Shown here in pieces: positions 10,601 to 22,600 of a DNA stretch of 64,000 bases. Under the pieces are notes generated by a model. That model was given only the letters and a program-made list of their open reading frames with translations, had not been told where the DNA came from and did no database searches. This stretch comes from Ceriagrion tenellum. Its lineage: Eukaryota; Arthropoda; Insecta; Odonata; Coenagrionidae. Each line of letters begins with the position of its first letter. The stretch's first letter is position 1. Position numbers and translations under genes: made by a program. The stretch is from assembly GCA_963169105.1 (NCBI GenBank), contig OY720635.1, positions 156,689,645-156,753,644 on the forward strand, given 5' to 3'.

Positions 10601-13600
10601 CAATTTGGTATCTCCCAGTGTCTTCCGGCATTTTCCACGTGTACCTCCTCCTGCAATGGTTTTTAAACCAAGTGTTTGTAACTATTAATTTATTTCTCCT
10701 ACAAAATTCAAAAGAAAGGTTAACTTGTCTCTTATGATGGCAACATATGCCCACCCAAAGACTGAGACGTTCAGAAAAATTTACTTATGTACCTACTCAG
10801 GTATGAAAAAGTGAAAACAGAAGGTAAAGAAATAAGGACAGAATCCTTCGAAATCAGGGATGCAAACATTTCTCACAAATTAAACTGAAGGAAGCTCAGT
10901 GGCAAAGTTAAAATTTTCTTCACAGGAACAGTCATGCCAGTTGGATAGGATGGATTGCCCTAATTGTTAGGTTATTATTATTGTAGTGTATTAGTCCTGA
11001 AAAATAAATTTATGATAGTAATCTCCATGTTTCTATTTTGTTTGTTTTATGTTAATCTCTTTTTAGTAAAATGTCAATCCTTCTGTGATGAATAATTTTC
11101 ATTTTTAAATCTCTTAAAATATCTTGTAAATTTTGTCATCTACATTTTTGCAATCTCTTCCCACCTCATGGGGAATGGTGTACATATCATGCAATGCCCT
11201 ATTGCTTCCAGTACTGCGGCGAGTCTGAGCGCTACGTATTGCAGCGGATCAACTGCTGCTTGTCTGAGCTTAGGGTCCACCTGGAGGATGAACACAGTAG
11301 TGACGATGGAGATGGTTGTAGAAGAGGCTGTCACCGTGAGCTGATTGAGACAGCTTGTGGACAGTTTGTGGTCCTGGTGGATGAGGCACTGAGTCTTCTT
11401 GCCACTCCAGTGCACGATTGTGTGGGTGACCGAGTTCAAGCAACTGGCAGTGGGAGCAATTCTGGAGTTGTGCTGGTATGTACCAAGGGTCTCATTTATA
11501 ATACCCACTCTTGTGTTTGTCCATTTCCCTTATTCTCTAAGTCTCTGAGCAGCAAATTTGCTTATTTTGAGTTTTTAGTGAAATTATCTTGTGTATGAAT
11601 GAATGTTTTCCTTGAAAATTGAAATCGATGTATTTTTTCCTTGATTGATACATCATCCAGACACTACATTTGATGGTGAAGAGGTATTTTATGGAATATT
11701 CACAAGTTTGTAAAGGGCTACTTATGTTTCAAAACTAGCGATATGGTCAGGATGGGAGGATTCCTCATATTTCACCATTTTCTAAACTGACAAATGTGCT
11801 GTATATGCCACTGTCCATCATGTCTGCTGCTTTCATTTTGTGTTCAACTAAAAGGCCAGACATATTTCTACCAGTCTTTGAAAAACCAACAATCATGCAG
11901 CCTAGGAGAGATCTTTCTTTATCTTCCACTCTATTTCACTCCCTGAACAACAGCTCCAATTGATGGTACAGTAGAAAATTTATTTTTGGTGGAAAGTAAT
12001 TAAAATGATGCAACAAGCAAAACGACACTCAACAGTCCTAACAGCTAAATATAAGTCCTTATTCCGTAGTGCTACACAAAGAGATTTGCTGTCAGTAGTA
12101 AAGCTGAGTGCTAAAATCAAAGTGCACAGTTGTCTGTGGAAGCATTTTTGGTAATGGTGTATAGCCTCCTTTACGAAGCCTCTTGCACTACACACCTGAG
12201 AGTGGTCTGGATGAGTGAGGGCCTATTGATTATTGCATATTGGCATTATTGACTTAATGCTATATTAATGAATTCTTGCAGGAAAACCTGAAGTTCCTGG
12301 ATCAAGAGCTTTGTGATGTGCTCAGTCCCAAGGTTGAGAAAATCTTGTGCCTCTCCATGTCAGTATCTCACGTCACTGTTTCTGCTAAAGATGCTGAGGC
12401 TATCGTGTCCTGTGGTCAAGAGGTAAATTGATTTCTTTATGACAATAGAATTCATTCCCATGGGAGTCATTCTTTATTTTTCCAAATGGCCCTTTGATGT
12501 TCTTCTTGCGAAAACCCAGAGACAGCTAATTTGCGTTGGTGTAGTGGAATCGGTATATATTTGACAAAGTCCAGGGGTCTAAAAAGTGGCTAATTCTTTA
12601 TAAAATTCTTTGATAGGAAAAAATATATATGCTAGTTTAAATATTCTGTAGGAATAACTTTGTCATGGCAGTAGACTTCTCTACTGTATTTCATATTCAA
12701 AATGGCAACACTGAATTATATACTAATGTCCATTCATATTTACAATAAATGTGAAATATTTTTCGAATGTTTGGCACTTTATTTTTGAATTGAAGAAATT
12801 TAATAGTTTAAAAGAATTTTTTAGTATGTCTTAGACAAGAGGAATGGAGTAATGATGACTACCATTTCCCTTGGTGCAATATCAATCTCTTAGTTGATAA
12901 TGCACTTGTATTTTATGCAATATTTGTAAATAAACTATGTCTGCACTCATGCACCTTAGGGCAAGGAGGTGCTAGAAGGATACTACTACTATATAAGTAT
13001 AGGGAAATTAAAGAACTTCTTGCTGCTTAGGACATGGTCAAAATGGTAAATAAACATCCCTTACTTAGAACTGACTTAACTTTCAATGTACGACAAGTAA
13101 TTGGACACTTAACAAGACTTCATCTAGATAGGGTCTATTTAACCATCCCTTATCAATTTTTCAAGGAAATTTCACTTTCATTTGTTATTGTGCCTGTATC
13201 ATCATTGCCAGAGAGGTTATTATTGTTTGGTCTTCAAAGTTTAACTTGTTCATTGCCAATATTTCATCTAAATAGCTATCTTTTCTGTGTTATTTGTAAG
13301 TTTCATATTTTTAACTATGGCATGGATGCTTAAGAGGAAGTTTTCGGTCCATGATATATACAACCAACGTTAATCACTCCCTCAACCCTGAAGAGTATGC
13401 CCGTTGTTCCAAAAAAAGGCCTTAGTGTAGAGGCTCTCCCATCTAAATTTCCCTGGGACGACCTTGACCTGGTGAATGATATCAATGCTGTTAGCTTGGT
13501 ATATGGAGAAGGAAGATCTTCAGAAGTAGATGATAAGTGAGTGATGGCAACAATGCACTCTTAAATTATTATTTGTGGTAGGGGTACAGAATACTTCTCC

Positions 13601-16600
13601 ATCTGTTGTCTATGTATTACTATAGGCTACTTCTGTCTCATCGTTTGCCCATTTCTATCCTTACTCAATGCTTAATTTATGTACATACTTTGAACACAGC
13701 TTAAGCTTGCAACTCCACTTTCTATGAAGGCTCTCCTTCAGGTATTGTGAGGTTATCAGTGAGGTTATTGTGGTAAAGAGATGTAGTGTGAGACCAAAAG
13801 AAAAATGCCTTATTCCCAATGCTGAATAATAAGCTGAAGAATGATGAGATTCAAATGATTTTAGTCCACGTTCACTTCCCATTGCTTGAAAGTACAATTT
13901 AATATTTAGTCGTCGAGATTGCTGTTAGATCATGAGTTCAGAGGTGAGGAAATCTGATATATTTTATTATTTTAAGTGAATAATAAATTTATGTAAGTTT
14001 ATATATTAGTTAAAAAACATTTTTAAGTTATTTGCTTCTAGCCTATTTCACACCTATGCTCAGTTATGCACCTCTGTATGAAGAATACAGACGAGGGATC
14101 AGTTTAAATACATCAATAGGAGGAAATTGATGTGTTTAAACCAATTCCTCGTCAAACATGCTGGTTCGCTATATGATGGAATTTACTTAATGAATGGCTC
14201 TGTGGAAAGGATTAATATTGTCAAGCAGGTGTGTATTGTTTTCATAGTTCTTGCACTCTAAAGACATTGTTGATTGATATTAATTTTCTCAATTTTGTAA
14301 ATGAATGAAATTCTTGAAGAGTATCCTATAAATTTATACAACTATGGATTAAATTTTCTGTGTTAGTCTTCATAGTCTGGTAGATCCCATCAAAAGGGTC
14401 TAAATGGAATCATGTTATGTTCAATATATTTTTGTGGTATTTTTTGCTGTCGAGGTAATTTTTTAAAAATTGCTCGTTGTTTGAAGGTTTTGAGAGAGCT
14501 CCAGTCCCTGAAGGCTGCTTGTGATTCATCTGATACAAAATTCTATGAGATAAATCTGCATGCTACTAATCTCTCTGAGTCGCTATTCCACTTGGAACAG
14601 AGGGTCAACACTGCTCTCCTTCGTTTGGTTGTTGAGGTGAGTGTGCTGGTAAATTACCGAGATAACCCTTCAAAGGCTTTCTGTTTGTAGTCTTGAAATT
14701 ACCGCTTGATGTATGTGATTAGCAGCTTCTCTCTATATTTAATTTTGCCTTGAAGTTGTGCTGTCTTAGATGAGAAATGTCTCTTCCCTGTGACTGTGAC
14801 CGTTCGCTCCTGACTTGTTTTGGGTGTCACCTCAAAATAGAGCCAGGCATTGTTATGCTGTGTGCTCTGCCTTACATTTTACATTAATATTTATGAGTTC
14901 GAGGGAAATATTTTACAGCCATCAAGGTTCTTGCATAATCATTTGTGGCTCTTGCTTTACCGATGGCCCTAAAGCTGTCTACCATTCAACCCCTAAAGTA
15001 GTGGCTCTGGTTGATGGTTAATTAGATTTCTTATCCGATGAGTTGGTTCCCCTTGAATTTCCTCTGGGCTTATCATGGGTCAATAAGGCTAACATCAGTA
15101 GTTTCTCTTAAAATTTCAATGTATATTTTTTATATTAGGCATGTGCAAATGTATGTGTGTTTTTAGGTGAATATAACTAGATTTAATGTCCCCATTTGTG
15201 TGGATCCAATATTAGTGTAATATAACTTTGAAACAGAAGTTATAGTATTTTTGTAGTATTATAGTAGAAACTTTTGCCTGTGATCGAATTGGCTGCCAGT
15301 AGGCCTCACTGATGCCTTTTGCATGTGTGGTGCTAGTAAAGATCAAGCTTGTATTCTACCCAGGGTTGGGACCAGTTCCAAGGAAAAAAAAAGCAATTGG
15401 TTTTTAAGAACCATGGTTAAAAACTGCGACAGTAAAAATATATAGGCAGAAGTAGACATCTAACAAATCAGCATTGCTGAATGTGAGGTGTCATTCAAGT
15501 GAAATGTATGACTAATAATGCATTTGCATGTTTTAGCACAAATTGAGCCATTATGATCTTTTCTCAACTGTGGGAATTAATGACATCTTAAACCTGAAAG
15601 ATAAAAGTAGGGATGGACCGATACCGATACCAATATGAAGTATTGGCCGATACATACGGTATCGGTAGCATCGGTATCGTCAGTCACGTCAGTGTTTTTC
15701 AGATTTTTTCAATTTTCAGATTTTTACTACCAATTTGGCCAATTAAACAAGGTGTTGAATTCTACCGCTAGAGTGCTCTGGTACCGAATGCCATCAGCTC
15801 AATGTAAGACAGAGTGCGTTTCTTTTGATCACCTTTCTTCACCAAACTTTTTCAGTGAATTTAGTGTTTCTCCTGTGTAATAATGGTGTTTCGGTAATTT
15901 GGTTTCTTAGTTGATTGAGCCAACTTAAAATGTTTGTGGTGGAATATTGAGTTTGTATTATACCTAGAATGAAGTAATATTGGTATCGCTAATGGTATCG
16001 GGGGGAGGAGAATTGGTAACGGAATCGGTATCATCAATTTCTGGTAGCCCTAGATAAAAAGATTTTTCAAATTTTCTATTCCATCCTCACAAATATTTAT
16101 ATCTGCACATTACCCTACAAGCCACCTCAAGGGTGTGGGCTGGGGTGTCCATTATCGTACTTATCAATTCCATGTTAATACAGACAAAATGGTACCCACA
16201 AAGAGAAACTTTTTCCACCAGTATTTATGATGTACTGTATACATTCAATTATCTGTGCCAATGGAATTGAGAGGATCCGAGGATAATCCAAAAACAGATA
16301 ATTGAAACAAACTTTAGATTCCTAAAAACGTTCATATCATTCGTAAAAACTCATTATTTTTATTAATGCACATAGACTGTCATTTTTATTTTGTGGACTA
16401 CTTAAGAGTTTTCTTCACCTGACCACAGATCTTTGAACAGCGAGAATGTCATCATACTCGATAAACTGCAGCAATCTGTGTAGGTTAATGCTTGACTGTG
16501 ATTCATTTGTTCATCGGTCCCCTCATCGTCACTTCCACTCTCCCCTATCCCTTCTTCTTCCACTTGAACTTGACCCATGGCTGCATGAACAATTTTGCTA

Positions 16601-19600
16601 TTGGTCATATGTTGGCAGCCCGGTTCGCTCTTATCTCTCTTGATCCATTCATTTAAGTTTTCCACATCGACATTTTCAAATCCTTTAACTGTTTTTACCA
16701 AATCCACCCGCTTGGAATCAACATCAGATTCCAAAAATCCCTTGAAATCACCGTCGATGTCCACCAAAAATTTCATCCAAGTGTAAGCTTTCACTGATGA
16801 CTAGGCCTATGACACACCATGAATTTTTCCAATATTGTCATTTTTTCTAGAAGTTCAAACAATTGTCCTCTTTATTGGCTTGCGTTCTGAGAAGATATAC
16901 TCAGTAAAGCCTTTTCATTGTAGCAATTACCCCTTGATCCATTGGTTGAAGTTAAGAAGCGATGTTTGGGGTAAATACTTGGTGACAATTGAACCATCAT
17001 AGGATGTTGGTGTTATCTCTTTGGGATTGGAAGAGGCAGTGTCTCTTAAGGGAGTGTTGTTCAAAAAATATAAGAAAAGCAGGTTGAGAATAGAGAAATG
17101 TATTCTAAGCAAAGTTAAAGAAATGGTGAGAATGATTTGTGAGATGAAATCCCCATATAGCCTTTAATGTCAAAATAGACAGGTTACTGTGGAAATAGTA
17201 ACTTCAATAGAAAATTGGAAAAAGAAAATGTGTCATATGTCCGAATTAGAATATAATAAATTAACCAAAAAGTATGTGGACTAGGGAAGTTGGTGTCCTT
17301 TGATAAGCTGACAGCAGTAGTACTCACATCCTTTAAAGGTTAATCTGCTGAAATCTTGTATTTCAACCATTTGCATGATGGCCACCTTGGGGGGCCTGAA
17401 ATGCATGCTGGTATTGATCTTAGAAATATATCATGACCTTTTTGAGTGTTGCACAGGTATTTGGTGATCCCTTTGCCAGCCTTCTCATGCTGATGGAAGC
17501 CAGTTGCCGTCCCGAGGTCTCACGAGAAACAAGGTGCCCTGAGGATTTGGAAGATTTGATTGCCACGTATGATCTCCACATGGATCGAATGGTACAGATT
17601 GGAATGTTTGCCATCTCGTGTTCCAATGATCGGAAGAGTAAGTCACATGGCACCCAATCCCCCTTTTTCCTTAATCTTTTCATTTGTTTCTACTGGCTTT
17701 CTAATCTATGTCTCAGTCTTAACATTGAGGAATATTTCTATTGTGAAGACTTAGATCAAACAGCACTGCAATTCCATATCAAAAGACTTCTTTCACACCT
17801 AGGTTTTGTCTCTTTGCCGCCATGTGATGATGCTGCAAAGTAGCATAACCTAGATCATGTAATTAATCTTTTAATGCAGAATTGCAGCTTTGTTTTCCAT
17901 CTGTCTTCAAGTTGAGAATGGATATGGTCTCTCAAGTAGGCACTTATTGTGTATCCATTTATTTAATCATAATCATAATAATCATAATTTTATTTGTTAC
18001 GTCGGATTTTTTACAAGTTGTAGAACATGTAAAAAAAAATATATATATATTCTAAGTTACAGAGGTTTTACTGTGGTCTCAAACTCTGGCAGGGAATAGT
18101 TCTCTATATAGTAGTCTATTTTCTTTATATGGCTCGGAAGGTTATTATACACTGTTGAGAGCCGATATAAAGGGCTGTTTCTATGTTGGGCACTATTATT
18201 ATGAAAAATATGCACATCACAATGTCTTCTTGTTCCATGGTAGTGCACATCACCATTCTTCACAAAACAGTACAGGTGAGTTTTCACAAATACAGCACAA
18301 TACAAAACATAATTACAAGGGAAAGTCAGCAAGCCATTATCAGAGAAGAATGGCTTACAACTCACTCTAGGTTGTAAGTTGAAAATGGCACGCAGGGCTG
18401 TTTTTTGCAAAATGAATACTCATTTAGCATGGGTGGAATGATCCCAAAAAACAATATTGTTACATAAGTGAGAATAGAAATAACTAAAGTAGACCATTAA
18501 TTGTTTGTTATTTTCCTTGTAAAATTGGGTGATATTATCATGTATAGTAATACATAGTACTACATTTGCCTTGATGGCTTAGTGTTGGGAAGATACTAGT
18601 GCTGCCCACGACTGACGCTAGGTTTGTGGCCCTTCGCCATCACCATTTCAACAGTTTGGAGAACACCCTTGGGATGACCCCTGGGCCAGCGACCTGCCCA
18701 ACAGTGGCCTCCTCCCTCCCCATCAAGAGGGGGTGAGCGGTCCCTTAGCGTGGCGAGTTCTTCTAGCGTCGATAAGTTTCCCATCCATGGATTGATTGTG
18801 CTCGCCGTCCTCATATTCACCCTTTGTGTTGGAGTTTGGTGGTGATTGGCACGAGTGCCCAGTCTCTCTCTCGAGCAATCCTCCTTGCGAGCATTCTCGT
18901 CATTCCGGGCGCCCTATCTCGCATAGGGCACCGACGCAAAACCCGTGGGGCCACCCACTGAGACTGCACCACCAGCCCGCCTTCCTGTTCCTGCGGCCCG
19001 CCTTCCTTGGCATCTAGGACACGGTACTTGGCCGTTTCTCAGCCTTCTCAACGCCCTATACTGGACCTGGCCTCCCTGTCTCCCTCAGGCGGCCCTATAC
19101 TGGTCCTGGCGTTTCCGGACGGACACCTGGTTGGCTTCCAGCTACCATACCATTGACTGGTGACACATTTAAGTTGAGCTCCCTTTGGACACCCGCTCCA
19201 GCATTTCCACCGACATGGCCCCTAAACCGGCGCCGACACGCAAAGGACGGCACCGGAGTCCCGAACCCGGGACTTCCGGCGCGTCGAACGCTAGCCGTTC
19301 GCGCTCGCGCTCCCACTCACCCAGTCTCATCCCCCGGGGCTCCTCGCCTACGCGCGCGGGACCCGGCTCCAGAGGAACAGCCACCATGGGTGGCCTCTAT
19401 CTTGCAAGCCATTCAAACTATGAATCGGCCCACTCCGTCTCCGCCCATTCCGTCCGGACAACCGGGCTCTGCAGCACTCACCCAACTTGGCTTCCAGCCG
19501 GTCACGCAGCCGTTGGTTTCTCAGCCCTCGCAGCCCTCCGGCACTCAGCACTCCGGCCTATCCATCAGCTCGGTGGCCCCCGACCGCCGGTTCACTGATC

Positions 19601-22600
19601 TGCGGCCGGAACGACCATCCAGCTACCTGGACCTTCCACCAGACGCAGAGTGCCTTGAACTTCTCTTTCTTCTTAAGGGTGCCCAGACATCTGCGAAGCT
19701 CACGCGCCGCGATGGGCATGAGATTGGCCTTCTCTTGGCCATTGCTGCCGAGTGGATCACCCTATCAGGTATCGTGAAATCACTCGTATACAACCGCGCA
19801 CGCATCCTGGCTGTCGCCGCGCTCCACGGTTGGGACACAGCCGCGAAACTGCAGACCCCAAACGAGGTCCTGCGGCTCCCGGCGTCGCTACCTTCCACAT
19901 CCCAGACGGTGATCCGGGAAATAGTTCGGGAACGTGCACCCACGGTGCCCTATCAACGGCCTCGCAGCCAGCCCACCAGAGGCCGGGGCCGCAGGAGGGG
20001 CGCCTCCAGCTCCGGCAGCAGCACCCGCCGCCGCTAGTGGTCCGGCTACGCCGATCCCCGCGGCGACGCCTGCTTCTCCGCCCTTGCTACACTTGCCGGG
20101 CCCTCCGTCTCCTGGCCCACCGCAACACATGGAGGATGCAGCAGCAGATGATGTCCTCTTCGGGGACCTCCTCCGCTGGCACGACTCCGGCGAGCCGGAT
20201 GATCCAGTCGAGTACCCCGAGCAGGACTCCTCCGCCGAGAGCGAGGACGACGCAGACTCCGCCTCTTCCTCATCCTCGGACACCACGGATCGGTCGGCCT
20301 CGCCGGCTGACACCGCCTCCCTTGACTCCTCCGACGACGCACCCGACCTGCCCTCCGGAGGTCCCGGGTTCGGATACGTCCCACCTCCGGACGAACCCGG
20401 GATGTTGCCCTGGGAAGAGTTAGTGCAGCAGCCCGATCGGCCAGCCTTGCATGTAAGTCCGGACGCGGCCTTCCTCCCGGCCGTTAAGTGCTTTCCCTAC
20501 TCCGACCCCTCTGTGTTAGAATTGGTCGTGTGTGGGGCCAACATTCCCAGGCCTCAAGGGTCTCCTGTGCCTTTCTCTAACTCCGGCAACGATCCTCAAC
20601 TCCTCCAATATTTAGAAAATCTTGTCTCCCGGGGAATCCTCTCCCGGAAGAAACCTGTTTGTGCCTTTCGTGCCTTTCTTATTCCTAAGGCCTCTGGCGG
20701 TACCCGTCTCATCCACGACTTGTCTCCCTGGACGCCCTTTTATCGAAAGCCAACCTTTAAGCTTAAGGACGCAGCTATGGCTGTGGCATCAATCCCGAAG
20801 GATACATATTTGTGTAAACTGGACCTGAAAGATGCCTTTTACCAGCTTAAAGTGCAACCGAACCACCATCAGTTCTACGGCATCCGGGCGGGAAATAATT
20901 ATTACTCGTTTTCCCGACTACCCATGGGCCACTGTTTAGCTCCCGCTATCATGCAGCGGTGGGCCCGCGCAGTTTCGGCCGAAGTGTTCCGTGTTTTCGG
21001 TGTTTCCATTATTCCCTACCTCGATGACTGGCTGGTTGTGCTTTCTACCTCCCTCACCCGCAGTGCACAAGTCTTCAATCAAGTGCTACCATTTCTTCAG
21101 ACGGATTTAGGCATCACGCTTAATCTGGACAAATCTATTCTCCGGCCGCGCAAACGGCTTCCGTACTTGGGAGTCCTCATCGACACCGGGGCCTCGACGC
21201 TCCGCTTCACTCCCGCCGCACTGACACGCCTCCACTTCACCATGTGCATCATCCCCCGGCTACAGGCCCTGGACCTTCCAAAGGCAGCGGGTTTTATTTC
21301 GTGGGCCTGTTACATTCTCCATCTGCCGTACTTCCTAATATCCCACGTGTACCAGCGCAGGACTAAATGGCTTCACACCTTTTACGACCACGGGCTATTC
21401 TCCTGGGTTCGCCACCTCTCCACCTTCACCGTGTCAGTGGACGCATACGTGGATGCCACGCCGTGGCAGTGGGCGGTAGTCTGTCCGGCCCTCGGACTAG
21501 AATCAGCCCATCGTCTCCCCCAAGAGCTCCCTATTTACTATGCTGAGGCCATTGCCGCCCTGAAGGGCACCTTGTTTCTATTTCGAAATTCTCCTAGTTA
21601 TATAAATTTTATTGTACATACTGACAACAGGGCAGTGTTGTCGGCCCTCAAGAAAGGGAAAGGGTTAATATTTGATGACGATCAATATTGTGAACTTTTT
21701 GTACAATTAATAAAGGATCCGACGCGTGTGGCGTCCTGGAGATTCGTGCCAACCGCCGCCAATCTCGCCGACCGTCCATCACGGACCGTACTGTCTCCTT
21801 CTTATGCCTAAGTCGGCCATATTGGCCGGCTTTTGGTATATAAGGGGACTTGCGGCCCGGACACGGTCGAGTTGGAGTTTGGTGGTGATTGGCACGAGTG
21901 CCCAGTCTCTTCAGTCAGACGGCGATTCAGGAGAATATCTGTATCCTTAGGTCGAGCCTTGGTTCAGCAACCTGCCGAAGGGAGTGGTTCCTTTGCAGGG
22001 TGGGTTCTCCTAGGACCATGCCCATTCTCCCATTGTCGGAACAATTGTGTTCAAGGCCTTCATCTTCACCCTCTCTCCAAACCAACCCCTCCCAGGTTCG
22101 GAGAATATCCTTGGGTTGAGCCCTGGGCCGACGACCTGCCTGAGGTTGGCCTCCTCCCTCCCTGTCAAGAGGGGGTGAGCGGTCCCTTAGCAAGGTGAGA
22201 TCTCCAAGGGTCGCACCCTCTTTCTGGTCAGCAGAACAATTGTGCTTGTGGCCTTCATCTTCTCCCTTTCACCTGCAATTTGAAAGAAAGCTCATACATA
22301 CCCTGGGGGTGAACCCTAGGTAGGCGACCTGCCAAAAGGAGCTGTCCATTTGCAAAGTGGATTCTCCATGAACTGTGCCTGCCCTCGCGCCATCAGAACA
22401 ATTGTGTTCACAGCCTTCATCTTGAGTATGTGTCCAAAATCCCCCTCACTAAGACAGAAAAAAAATTAAAACCAGAAATACTCATAGTGGCAGTCAAAAC
22501 ACCACCATTTTTATTTCACATTCTATTTGAGCACATATTTAGGTCCAATTAAAAAAAATTGGATGAGTTAACTACTCTGCCAAGGGTGATAATTTTGAAA

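Larger units (their letters stand above)
18600..22465 (+). mobile_element. GC-rich RT-RNase H retroelement without integrase or tyrosine recombinase
   Basis: A block of about 60% GC in AT-rich intron 7 carries a gag-like ORF overlapped by a longer ORF with reverse transcriptase and RNase H. Both ORFs lie between two exact copies of a 40-bp direct repeat (18828-18867 and 21871-21910). A TATATAA box at 21837 precedes the right copy. Degenerate ~150-bp units flank both sides (18600-18827 and 21945-22440), and an A-rich tract follows at about 22455. The YLDDWL catalytic box and RNase H style resemble DIRS-like elements, yet the 600 bp after the polymerase ORF are too short for a tyrosine recombinase and none is readable. 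It could be a deleted DIRS-like copy or a distinct lineage. Confidence 0.7.

Noticed and set aside
14041..14230. Possible exon between the orphan frame at 13.4 kb and exon 14487
   Set aside because: Acceptor candidates exist but the reading frames needed to link the phases contain stops; the visible structure there is the hairpin.
18057..18410. Minus-strand frame as a host gene
   Set aside because: The C-terminal LINE signature and repeat tail show it is a 5'-truncated retrotransposon.
20046..20423. Arg/Pro-rich alternative frames overlapping the retroelement polymerase on both strands
   Set aside because: GC-rich sequence keeps all frames open; only the frame with reverse transcriptase motifs continues through the domain.
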